From Muricomes intestini (GTDB lineage Bacteria > Bacillota > Clostridia > Lachnospirales > Lachnospiraceae): 61,204 nucleotides of DNA. The DNA lies in NCBI RefSeq assembly GCF_004346165.1, contig NZ_SLZZ01000020.1:1-61204 (forward strand), given 5' to 3'. Below are positions 17,492 through 24,672 of this stretch, in pieces. The position numbers and the translations under genes were made by a program. The notes beneath the pieces are model-generated. The model saw only the letters and a program-made list of their open reading frames with translations, searched no databases and had not been told where the DNA came from. Position 1 is the stretch's first letter. Each line of letters opens with the position of its first letter.

Positions 17492-17689
17492 ATGTTATGG
17501 TGTAGGGGTCAAAAGGTATTTTGACCCCTGATACCTACGGATTGCTACGCACTTTGTGCTCCCGCAATCCTAAAAACATTCGAAATCCGCCCTGCTCGGG
17601 CTACTTTCTCATGTTTTACGGGTCCCAAAGTCATGCTTTTTCATGCAAGCATGAAAAAGCATGACCTTTTGACCCTGGTATCATGTTAT
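17492..17689. mobile_element. MITE-like multi-hairpin element, full copy A (184 bp plus target duplication)
   Basis: The element spans 17499-17682 and is flanked by the direct repeat ATGTTAT (17492-17498 and 17683-17689). Ends are inverted repeats sharing GGGTCAAAAGGT. Inside are four consecutive hairpins: GGGGTCAAAA/TTTTGACCCC; GGATTGC/GCAATCC with an inner GCAC/GTGC; AAAACAT/ATGTTTT with an inner GCCC/GGGC; and CATGCTTTTTCATG/CATGAAAAAGCATG (17632-17663). It encodes no protein. A second full copy is at 37353-37535 and a half copy at 24615-24666. Confidence 0.8.
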
Positions 17690-17697
17690 TGTTTAAT
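17669..17697 (+). promoter_or_regulatory. Possible XRE gene promoter using the element end
   Basis: TTGACC (17669-17674), inside the right terminal repeat of the element, is 17 bp from TTTAAT (17692-17697). The start codon of the XRE gene is only 19 bp further on, giving a very short leader. Tentative. Confidence 0.3.
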
Positions 17698-17715
17698 AAG
17701 AAAGTGGGTGATTAA

Positions 17716-18144
17716 GTGAATACAGGGGAAAGAATAAAACAGGCACGAAAACAAGCCAAATTATCACAAGGACAACTCGGAAAGCGTGTCGGTATATCGC
17801 AGCAGCAAATAGCACAATATGAAAACAGAGTTAGAAACCCCAAAATTGAAACTTTAAAAAAAATTGCTAACGCTTTAAACGTTACACCCGCTGAATTTTT
17901 AGAAGATGAACTATTTGATGCCACTGATTTTCCTGACGAATCTGGTGAATTAAGCTTAATGGATAAAAAACTTGAAGGAATCTTGAATGACGAAAAAGAT
18001 GGTATGGGCATTGACATGATAAAAATATATTTTGACATGCTCAACAAAAAAGGGCAGCTCAAAGCTATAGAGCAAGTTGAATTGTTATCCAGAATCCCCG
18101 AATATCAGAAGAGCAATCATTCCCTTGCCCGCCCGGCCAGATGA
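17716..18144 (+). CDS. XRE-family transcriptional regulator
   Basis: A 142-residue protein starting with GTG. Residues ~5-60 form a Cro/C1-type HTH (ERIKQARKQAKLSQGQLGKR, then SQQQIAQYENRVRNP). The rest is an acidic, probably helical tail without a recognised sensor domain. Such regulators are often carried on mobile or phage-derived DNA; here it sits between a MITE-like element and a gene fragment. Target unknown. Confidence 0.82.
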   Translation: MNTGERIKQARKQAKLSQGQLGKRVGISQQQIAQYENRVRNPKIETLKKIANALNVTPAEFLEDELFDATDFPDESGELSLMDKKLEGILNDEKDGMGIDMIKIYFDMLNKKGQLKAIEQVELLSRIPEYQKSNHSLARPAR

Positions 18145-18156
18145 AACAGAAGTTAA

Positions 18157-18264
18157 AGAGGGGTTTTTAAGCTCCAGAGAGAGGCCAAGGGCTATGAGTG
18201 GAAATTCCTTGAGCAATTTACCAAGAGCCTGGATATAACCTTTGAAACGCTCTATAAAAAGTAA
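18157..18264 (+). pseudogene. C-terminal remnant of an unrecognised gene
   Basis: After a stop at 18154-18156 the frame stays open to TAA at 18262-18264 and encodes LQREAKGYEWKFLEQFTKSL and DITFETLYKK. The amino-acid mix is protein-like but there is no start codon or ribosome binding site. Probably the end of a gene lost by deletion next to the XRE gene. Parent not identified. Confidence 0.35.
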
Positions 18265-18288
18265 ATGTAAAGGAAGGAGATGTAAAAC

Positions 18289-18915
18289 ATGCAGCGTGTT
18301 TTATGCCTGTTAATAGGCTATTGTTTTGGTATTATATTGACCGCAGAGATCGTGACACGGCATGTGGCCGGCGTCAGACCGGATGATATGGGGAGCAAAA
18401 ATCCCGGCATGGCAAATGTCATGAGGGAACTTGGCTTCAAGCCGGGGATTATTGTACTTGCAGGTGACTGTGCAAAAACAGCAGCTGCTTTGTTCCTCTG
18501 CCGTGCTTTATTCCCCTCTTTACATGCTTTGTCGATGTTCTACGCTATGATGGGCGTTGTCCTGGGTCACAATTTTCCCATATGGAAGCACTTTCGGGGA
18601 GGAAAGGGTGTGGCTGTTACCTGTGTGTCAATATTTATTATTTCACCCCTATGGGGCCTTGCGGCAAACATCGTAGGATTTCTGGCCGTACTGATCACGG
18701 GCTATCTCCCTCTTGGTGCAGTATTGATTCCCCTTGCTTTCATTCCTCTTGCCTTTATTTATTTCGGGCCGGAATCTGGAGTGCTGATAGGACTTTGTAC
18801 TGTAATAATGTTTTTGCGGCATTGCAAAGGACTGAGGCGAATACGCCGCGGGGAAGAGAAAAAAATGCATTTACTGAAATGGATAAAAAATAAGAAACAA
18901 CACGGAGAGCGTTAA
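18289..18915 (+). CDS. plsY: PlsY-like glycerol-3-phosphate acyltransferase
   Basis: A 208-residue polytopic membrane protein of the PlsY family, which moves an acyl group from acyl-phosphate to glycerol-3-phosphate in the first step of phospholipid synthesis. Family motifs are in order: GSKNPGMANVMRELG (a variant of the usual SGNxGATN), LAGDCAKTAAA, and GHNFPIWKHFRGGKGVAVT. The first motif is unlike that of housekeeping PlsY, so this may be a paralogue. A good ribosome binding site (AAGGAAGGAG) precedes the ATG. Confidence 0.85.
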   Translation: MQRVLCLLIGYCFGIILTAEIVTRHVAGVRPDDMGSKNPGMANVMRELGFKPGIIVLAGDCAKTAAALFLCRALFPSLHALSMFYAMMGVVLGHNFPIWKHFRGGKGVAVTCVSIFIISPLWGLAANIVGFLAVLITGYLPLGAVLIPLAFIPLAFIYFGPESGVLIGLCTVIMFLRHCKGLRRIRRGEEKKMHLLKWIKNKKQHGER

Positions 18916-18930
18916 TGAAGAAAGCTTCTC

Positions 18931-20595
18931 TTACAACAGAATAATTGCTGCCTCCCCGGAACTCAACTTAATTTCTTTTCTATTATTGCTAAAATGACTG
19001 TTGGACAGCAGAAGCGTACCTTCTTTCCATTCTTGATCTAAATGTACTTCCTCAGCTCCAAAATTGGCAGCAATCAGTATGTGCTTATTTTCCAGTATTC
19101 TTTCATAAGCGAAGACCTTATCAAACTCCGTAAAGCGGGGAACAATTTCACCGGTGGCAAACACTTCCTTATACGCTTCGCTTTTCCGCAGCCGGATAGC
19201 TTCCTTATAAAAATTCAAGACAGATTCCGGATCTTTTTCTTCCCTATTCACATTTATTTCCTGATAATTTTTATTCACTTTTAGCCAGGGCGTACCCTTA
19301 GTAAATCCGGCATTATCAGCATTATTCCACTGCATCGGCGTACGGGCATGGTCACGGCTGCGTTCATTACAGACTGCCAGGGCCTGCGCTTTATTCAGTC
19401 CGGCATCTATGGCCCGTCGATATTCGTCTTTCGTATTTATATCATCAAATTCTGATATGTCGGCAGCCGTAAAGTTTTGCATACCGATTTCCTGTCCCTG
19501 ATAGATAAAAGGTATTCCCCGGAGAAATAAATTGACGCAGGCCAGCATTTTAATCCCTTTTGGATTGCGGAGACCCTCCGGCAGATATCTGGAAGCACCT
19601 CTTGGCTCATCGTGATTTTCAATAATATTGGCATAGTAGCCAATTCCCTGTGCCTTTAACTGAGTTTTGAAAACCATGTCCCTCCACTTTTTAAAGTCAT
19701 GCTTTGGAGAGTCATACCAGCCGTGCCCGCCTTTTGTGAGCACCTCTCCGGAAAAATCAAACATGGTGGAAAAGTGCCCCTCATCTCCGATAAATTCCCT
19801 TAGTTTATCCTCCTGCATATTAAAGACTTCCCCTACTGTAAAGGCACCATATTTATCGAAGGTGTTCGTTTTTAGCTCTTCCAGCAGTTCCCCTACCCCT
19901 TCTGTATCTGCTATCATAGTCGTAAAATCTGCCAGCCCATCATCACCGTCCGGCTCATAAGAAGGTAACTCAGGGTGTTTTTTTATATTAATAATCGCAT
20001 CAATACGAAAGCCTGCAATTCCTTTGTCAAGCCACCAGTTGACCATGTCAAAAAGCTCTTTTTTCACTTCTGGATTTTCCCAGTTAAGATCCGGCTGCTC
20101 CTTTGCAAAGGCGTGCAGATAGTATAGATCCCTCCCCTGTACCGGCTCCCATGTGCTGCCTCCAAAATAAGAGCGGTAGTTGGATGGCACCTTTCCATTT
20201 ACTCCCTTGCGGAAATAATAATAGTCCCCGTACTTTCCCGTCGGATCCGCCAGCGCTTTCTGAAACCATTCATGCTGGTCAGATGTATGGTTAATAACAA
20301 GATCCATGATAATCTCCATATTGCGTTTTTTCGCTTCAGCCAGAAGCTCATCAAAGTCTTCCATAGTCCCAAACTGTTCAGCTATCTTATAATAATCGGA
20401 GATATCATATCCTTGATCTACAAAAGGAGACTGATAAACCGGAGATATCCAGATAATATCAATTCCCAGTTCCTTCAGATAATCCAGTTTTTCAATAATT
20501 CCACGCAGATCGCCAATGCCGTCCCCATTGGTATCCTTAAAACTTTTGGGATAAATCTGATATGCAACCTTATCAAGCCACCATCTCTTTTTCAT
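18931..20595 (-). CDS. malL: Oligo-1,6-glucosidase (GH13)
   Basis: A 554-residue cytosolic GH13 alpha-glucosidase that splits isomaltose-type oligosaccharides and often sucrose or maltose. Using the start at 20595 (MKKRWWLDKVAYQIYPKSFK), the catalytic residues are D199 (GFRID), E256 (TVGEVF) and D329 (ENHDEP), the same spacing as in Bacillus oligo-1,6-glucosidase. The ATG at 20595 is preferred because GAGG lies 9 nt before it; the frame stays open to an ATG at 20688, but that would run through an operator. Expression is probably repressed by the adjacent LacI protein through two identical operators. Confidence 0.9.
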   Translation of the reverse strand: MKKRWWLDKVAYQIYPKSFKDTNGDGIGDLRGIIEKLDYLKELGIDIIWISPVYQSPFVDQGYDISDYYKIAEQFGTMEDFDELLAEAKKRNMEIIMDLVINHTSDQHEWFQKALADPTGKYGDYYYFRKGVNGKVPSNYRSYFGGSTWEPVQGRDLYYLHAFAKEQPDLNWENPEVKKELFDMVNWWLDKGIAGFRIDAIINIKKHPELPSYEPDGDDGLADFTTMIADTEGVGELLEELKTNTFDKYGAFTVGEVFNMQEDKLREFIGDEGHFSTMFDFSGEVLTKGGHGWYDSPKHDFKKWRDMVFKTQLKAQGIGYYANIIENHDEPRGASRYLPEGLRNPKGIKMLACVNLFLRGIPFIYQGQEIGMQNFTAADISEFDDINTKDEYRRAIDAGLNKAQALAVCNERSRDHARTPMQWNNADNAGFTKGTPWLKVNKNYQEINVNREEKDPESVLNFYKEAIRLRKSEAYKEVFATGEIVPRFTEFDKVFAYERILENKHILIAANFGAEEVHLDQEWKEGTLLLSNSHFSNNRKEIKLSSGEAAIILL

Positions 20596-20629
20596 TCTCT
20601 TATACCTCGTTCTTCCTAAAGTCTCTTCA

Positions 20630-20659
20630 TAATATAACTTATGCGCATAAGTTATATTA
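20630..20659. promoter_or_regulatory. LacI operator O1 (30-bp perfect palindrome)
   Basis: A perfect 30-bp palindrome with core ACTTATGCGCATAAGT and a central GC step. It lies just downstream of the predicted -10 of malL. The 16-bp core is repeated exactly 53 bp away (20690-20705). Confidence 0.75.
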
Positions 20660-20664
20660 ATACT

Positions 20665-20688
20665 ACCAGCAATTCTGATATTTTTCAA
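20665..20688 (-). promoter_or_regulatory. malL promoter
   Basis: On the minus strand, TTGAAA (20683-20688) is about 17 bp from a TAGTAT -10 near 20660-20665, between the two operators. The arrangement fits repression by blocking or looping. Confidence 0.45.
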
Positions 20689-20689
20689 T

Positions 20690-20705
20690 ACTTATGCGCA
20701 TAAGT
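20690..20705. promoter_or_regulatory. LacI operator O2
   Basis: ACTTATGCGCATAAGT, a perfect 16-bp palindrome identical to the core of O1; it touches the upstream edge of the malL -35. Centre-to-centre spacing to O1 is 53 bp, about five helical turns. Confidence 0.75.
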
Positions 20706-20784
20706 TTTTTGCGTAATAGTTCAACAGAATCAAGCTGATGGCTGAACTGAATGCTTGCATTTCTATTTGACGACTGTTGTGAAG

Positions 20785-20852
20785 GTCAAAGACCCCGCAG
20801 CTTGCTGCGCTGCAAGTTTGATGCCCCGTCAGCTTGCTGCGGGGTCTTTGAC
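20785..20852. repeat. Long hairpin spanning the lacI 3' end
   Basis: A 17-bp arm (20785-20801, beginning GTCAAAGACCCCGCAGC) is perfectly complementary to 20836-20852. The inner sequence repeats CAGCTTGCTGC. The stop codon and last residues (KDPAAS) of the LacI regulator are encoded inside the right arm. A related shorter hairpin is at 21915-21942. It may act as a terminator or be a dispersed repeat that landed on the gene end. Confidence 0.65.
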
Positions 20853-21860
20853 TTTTTTGACACTATCTCCTATAAATAGTTCCACCGGCAATCTGATATT
20901 CCCGTACTCCTGCTTCTGGTTCTCAATCATCTTAACCAGCTGCTTCACTGCGGCTCTGCCTTTTTCGGTTACGTCCTGACACACGGTGGTCAAAACCGGC
21001 CTCACCATTTTGCCGTACCGGTTACCGTCAAAACCCGTTATCGAAATATCTCCGGGGACCTTTAGCCCCTGATCCTGAAAATAGTTAATAACCGTAGCAG
21101 CATAATAATCTGAGCAAAACATAAAGGCTGTAACTTCTTTTGCCTTTTGCATAAGTTCTGCTAAAGTATCCTCTTTTTCCAAATGCCCGGGCAGAATACT
21201 AATCAGCTGATCTTCCTCGGCCGGAACCATATATTCCTTCATGGCCCGCTTATGTCCCAGATACCGGTAATAATCAATACCCTCCATGTTGTCGGTGACA
21301 AATCCAATCTTCCGGTGACCGTATTTTATCAGATATTCCGTCATTTGATAAGCTCCCTCTTCATCCTCCAAGCCTACATTTAGATGCCTTGCTATTTCCT
21401 CCGATATGTAGCTGTCGATGATGACTGTGGGCTTTTTATAACGCTGCCGTACTTTCACATAATCATCCTGAGACATCCCAACCAATATCAGGCCATCCGC
21501 ATTCCATGTGGAAGTGTAACGTATGATTTCCTCAATACTTCCGGAAATATAAAGCATCATAAAAAATCCGGCCTTGCGCAGCTCGTGTTCAACCGTTCCG
21601 ATCAGCTCCCCATAAAAAGGGTCGGCAATCAGGTTGACATACTTTTCTTCACTACCCTTAATCGCCATGCCGATGATCTTTGAGCTGTTAACCGCAAGAT
21701 TGCGGGCGTTTATGTTAGGCACATAATTATATTCATCTATTAGTTTCTGTACCTTGGCCACAGTTGCCCCGGATACTTCCTTTGTCTTACCGTGAATAAC
21801 ATTTGAGACCGTGGTAGTACTTAATTCCAGCATTTCTGCCATATCCTTAATCGTTATCAT
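20829..21860 (-). CDS. LacI-family repressor of the alpha-glucosidase gene
   Basis: A 343-residue LacI/GalR regulator. The N-terminal HTH reads ITIKDMAEMLELSTTTVSNV, followed by the hinge (NINARNLAV) and a periplasmic-binding-like sugar domain; SITGFDGNRYGKMVRPVLTTV is the usual late segment. It lies directly upstream of malL, whose promoter has two palindromic operators, so it is the likely malL repressor with an alpha-glucoside as inducer. The last ~8 residues (VKDPAAS) come from the hairpin repeat and are probably not part of the ancestral protein. Confidence 0.88.
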   Translation of the reverse strand: MITIKDMAEMLELSTTTVSNVIHGKTKEVSGATVAKVQKLIDEYNYVPNINARNLAVNSSKIIGMAIKGSEEKYVNLIADPFYGELIGTVEHELRKAGFFMMLYISGSIEEIIRYTSTWNADGLILVGMSQDDYVKVRQRYKKPTVIIDSYISEEIARHLNVGLEDEEGAYQMTEYLIKYGHRKIGFVTDNMEGIDYYRYLGHKRAMKEYMVPAEEDQLISILPGHLEKEDTLAELMQKAKEVTAFMFCSDYYAATVINYFQDQGLKVPGDISITGFDGNRYGKMVRPVLTTVCQDVTEKGRAAVKQLVKMIENQKQEYGNIRLPVELFIGDSVKKVKDPAAS

Positions 21861-21914
21861 TATCCCGTTATTCCCTTTATGAAATCATTACTTTCATTTT
21901 TTATTCCCGCGAGG

Positions 21915-21942
21915 GTCAAATGCTTGCTGCGGGGTATTTGAC
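21915..21942. repeat. Hairpin downstream of feoB, related to the lacI hairpin
   Basis: GTCAAAT (21915-21921) pairs with ATTTGAC (21936-21942) around a loop containing GCTTGCTGCGGGGT, the same core found in the hairpin at 20785-20852. It lies 3 bp after the feoB stop and probably serves as its transcription end signal. Confidence 0.55.
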
Positions 21943-21945
21943 TTG

Positions 21946-24294
21946 TTACAGCCCAATTAACAGCCCTATACCATGTACAAGAAATGCTGCCGCCCATGCA
22001 ATTACACACTGCCCCACAACAACGACTGCTGTCCACTTTCCTCCCAGCTCCCGCTTGATAGATGCAACGGCAGCAACGCACGGTGTATATAAAAGGCAGA
22101 ATACTAATAATGAGGCTGCCGTTAACGGAGTCAGTATGCTAAATAACATTGTTTTCGACGGTATGAGCACAGACAATGTCGACACGACACTTTCTTTTGC
22201 CATAAACCCTGTGATCAGCGCAGTAGAAATCCTCCAGTCTCCAAATCCTAATGGCTTAAAGATAGGAGCAATAATCCCCGCAACAGAGGCAAGAATACTG
22301 TTCTGGGAATCGGCCACCATTTTAAAATGCAAATCAAATGTCTGTAAAGTCCAAATAACAATTGTTGCTATAAAAATAATGGTGAAAGCTCTCTGAAGAA
22401 AATCTCTCGCTTTATCCCACAACAGCTGAGCTACATTTTTGGCCCCCGGCATGCGGTAATTCGGCAGTTCCATTACAAAAGGAACAGGTTCCCCTTTAAA
22501 GACACTGCCCTTTAGCAGGAATGCCACAAGAATTCCCACTGCAATTCCTAAGAAATACAATGCAACCATGACCACAGCTCCGTGCTTAGGGAAAAATGCC
22601 GCTGTAAAAAATGCGTAAATAGGAAGCTTTGCAGAACAGCTCATAAAAGGAGTCAGCAGTATAGTCATCTTTCTGTCTCTCTCCGAAGAAAGCGTTCTGC
22701 TTGCCATAACTCCGGGTACAGTACATCCAAATCCAATCAGCATAGGAACAATACTTCGCCCTGAAAGACCAATCTTTCTTAAAAGTTTGTCCATAACAAA
22801 GGCTACCCGCGCCATATATCCGCTGTCTTCCAGCATAGACAGGAAGAAAAAGAGTGTCACAATAATAGGAAGAAAACTCAGCACACTTCCCACGCCGTTA
22901 AAAATACCGTCAATTATCAGTGAATGAAGGGCAGGATTAACCTCCAATGCAGTCAGGCCCATATCGGTGATATTGGTAAGCCAGGTGATTCCCATATCAA
23001 GCAAATCAGCCAGAAAAGCACCGATTACATTAAAAGTCAGCCAAAATACCACACCCATAATAGCAATAAAAGCAGGGATGGCAGTATATTTTCCTGTCAG
23101 AACCTGATCAATTTTCCTGCTCCTAACGTGCTCTTTACTCTCTTTCGGCTTAATTACAGTTGCATCACACAGCTTTTGGATAAAGTCAAACCTCATATCC
23201 GCAATTGCCGCAGCAGGATCCAGGCCCCGCTCTTTTTCCATCTGAAGGATAATATGTTCCAGTATATCCTCTTCATTGGAATCAAGATTCAGCTTCTCCA
23301 ACACAAGTCTATCTCTCTCTGCCAGTTTCGTGGCTGCAAAACGCACCGGAACTTCCGCTCTTTGTGCATGATCCTCAATCAGATGCATAATGCTGTGAAT
23401 GCATCTGTGTACAGCACTCCCTTTCCCATCAGGAAGGCAGAAATCAACCCTTCCGGGTCTCTCCTGATATTTTGCCACATGAACCGCATGCTCTATTATC
23501 TCATCGATACCTTCATTTTTTGCTGCAGAAATGGGAACTACAGGAACTCCCAGCATCTCTTCCATTTCGTTGATTAATATAGAGCCACCGTTTTCCCGCA
23601 CCTCGTCCATCATATTAAGTGCTAAAACCATTGGAACATTCAGCTCCATCAGTTGTAAAGTTAGGTATAGATTTCTTTCAATATTTGATGCATCTACTAT
23701 ATTTATAATGCCCTTCGGCTTTTCATGCATTATAAATTCTCTGGTTACAATCTCCTCACTGCTGTAAGGAGACATAGAATAAATTCCCGGTAAATCCGTC
23801 ACAAGGGTATTCGGATGCCCCTTTATCACCCCATCTTTCCGGTCTACCGTAACCCCCGGAAAATTTCCCACATGTTGGTTTGCTCCCGTCAATCGGTTAA
23901 AGAAGGTAGTCTTACCCGAGTTTTGATTCCCGGCGAGTGCAAATGTCAGTTTTTCTCCATCCTTTAACGGGTGCTCACTTGCTTTCACATGATATTTTCC
24001 CCCTTCACCAAGCCCCGGATGAGGAATCGGCTTCCTGTTTGGAATGCTTGCTTTCTCCTCAGCAGGGATATCCCCTTGTTCAATTTCTATCTTTTGGGCG
24101 TCAGCCATCCTGATTGTCAATTCATACCCATGTATTCTTAATTCCAACGGGTCACCCATAGGTGCCAGCTTTACCATCGTAACTACAGCCCCGGGAATCA
24201 ATCCCATATCAAGAAAATGCTGCCTTAAAGCACCTTCACCTCCAACGGATAAAATAGAAGCGGATTTCCCTATTTCCAGTTTCTCTAATGTCAT
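21946..24294 (-). CDS. feoB: Ferrous iron transporter, FeoA-FeoB fusion
   Basis: A 782-residue inner-membrane Fe(II) transporter. Residues ~1-75 are a FeoA SH3-like domain (LRQHFLDMGLIPGAVVTMVK), normally a separate protein. The G domain follows with G1 at 122-129 (GNQNSGKT), G3 at 167-170 (DLPG) and NMMDE as the G4-region motif. The C-terminal part carries about ten membrane helices with gate motifs and the conserved GFGCTVPG segment. Two dyad sequences upstream of the start may be iron-responsive operators. Confidence 0.93.
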   Translation of the reverse strand: MTLEKLEIGKSASILSVGGEGALRQHFLDMGLIPGAVVTMVKLAPMGDPLELRIHGYELTIRMADAQKIEIEQGDIPAEEKASIPNRKPIPHPGLGEGGKYHVKASEHPLKDGEKLTFALAGNQNSGKTTFFNRLTGANQHVGNFPGVTVDRKDGVIKGHPNTLVTDLPGIYSMSPYSSEEIVTREFIMHEKPKGIINIVDASNIERNLYLTLQLMELNVPMVLALNMMDEVRENGGSILINEMEEMLGVPVVPISAAKNEGIDEIIEHAVHVAKYQERPGRVDFCLPDGKGSAVHRCIHSIMHLIEDHAQRAEVPVRFAATKLAERDRLVLEKLNLDSNEEDILEHIILQMEKERGLDPAAAIADMRFDFIQKLCDATVIKPKESKEHVRSRKIDQVLTGKYTAIPAFIAIMGVVFWLTFNVIGAFLADLLDMGITWLTNITDMGLTALEVNPALHSLIIDGIFNGVGSVLSFLPIIVTLFFFLSMLEDSGYMARVAFVMDKLLRKIGLSGRSIVPMLIGFGCTVPGVMASRTLSSERDRKMTILLTPFMSCSAKLPIYAFFTAAFFPKHGAVVMVALYFLGIAVGILVAFLLKGSVFKGEPVPFVMELPNYRMPGAKNVAQLLWDKARDFLQRAFTIIFIATIVIWTLQTFDLHFKMVADSQNSILASVAGIIAPIFKPLGFGDWRISTALITGFMAKESVVSTLSVLIPSKTMLFSILTPLTAASLLVFCLLYTPCVAAVASIKRELGGKWTAVVVVGQCVIAWAAAFLVHGIGLLIGL

Positions 24295-24326
24295 GTTTAG
24301 TCCTCAATTCTACAAATGCAAATATT

Positions 24327-24341
24327 TGATAAAACTTATCA
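24327..24341. promoter_or_regulatory. Fur-like inverted repeat before feoB
   Basis: TGATAAAACTTATCA is a perfect 6-3-6 inverted repeat, 33 bp upstream of the feoB start. It is compatible with a Fur-family site (GATAAT-type half-sites) and lies just after the predicted transcription start. Confidence 0.45.
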
Positions 24342-24347
24342 TTAAGG

Positions 24348-24378
24348 ATAGTTTGCGCTAACTATTTACCGTTGTCAA
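24348..24378 (-). promoter_or_regulatory. feoB promoter with overlapping dyad
   Basis: TTGACA on the minus strand (24373-24378) is the only clear -35. The dyad ATAGTT-n6-AACTAT (24348-24365) covers the spacer and -10 region, the typical place for a DtxR/IdeR- or MntR-type repressor. The -10 itself is poor. Which regulator binds is unknown. Confidence 0.4.
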
Positions 24379-24422
24379 TAGATCTTGAAAAGAAAAAGTT
24401 GGAAGACTTCCTTAGTATTGCC

Positions 24423-24613
24423 TTACTCTGATAAATGTTCTTGCCTAAATAGCTGTTCTCTGAATTCCTCGTCCTCCGTCATACGAAAAATAGTTTCCTC
24501 TTCTCTCCATCTCGCACCATTTCTTCAATTGCCGCACACATATTGACACCTCCTTCGTCGTCTTCAAACAATTCTGATTTTTCTCGTAACACCGGAATAT
24601 CCAAAAACACTGC
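24423..24613 (-). pseudogene. Second Rpn-family gene, C-terminal remnant
   Basis: On the minus strand the stretch encodes VFLDIPVLREKSEL and NMCAAIEEMVRDGEKR, then continues in another frame as IFRMTEDEEFREQLFRQEHL and stops at 24423-24425. It parallels the C-terminus of the intact Rpn protein upstream (VFLDIPALREKPEF, NMCTAIEEMVRDGEKR, IFRMTEDQEFRKKLL) but with a deletion of the GERR-repeat region that shifts the frame. Its upstream end abuts the half copy of the hairpin element. Confidence 0.75.
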
Positions 24614-24614
24614 A

Positions 24615-24666
24615 TAGGGGTCAAAAGGTATTTTGCCCTCTGATACCTACGGATTGCTCCGCACTT
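24615..24666. mobile_element. Half copy of the MITE-like element
   Basis: These 52 bp match the left part of the full elements (TAGGGGTCAAAAGGTATTTT through ACGGATTGCTCCGCACTT), including first hairpin and start of the second. The right part is missing and the sequence stops 6 bp before the Rpn stop codon. The first stem has lost one pair (GGGGTC opposite GCCCTC). Confidence 0.75.
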
Positions 24667-24672
24667 GTCGAT

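Noticed and set aside
17499-17682. Multi-hairpin element as a CRISPR repeat or tRNA-like gene
   Set aside because: There are no regularly spaced repeats and spacers and no tRNA cloverleaf; copies lie kilobases apart with target duplications, which fits a mobile element.
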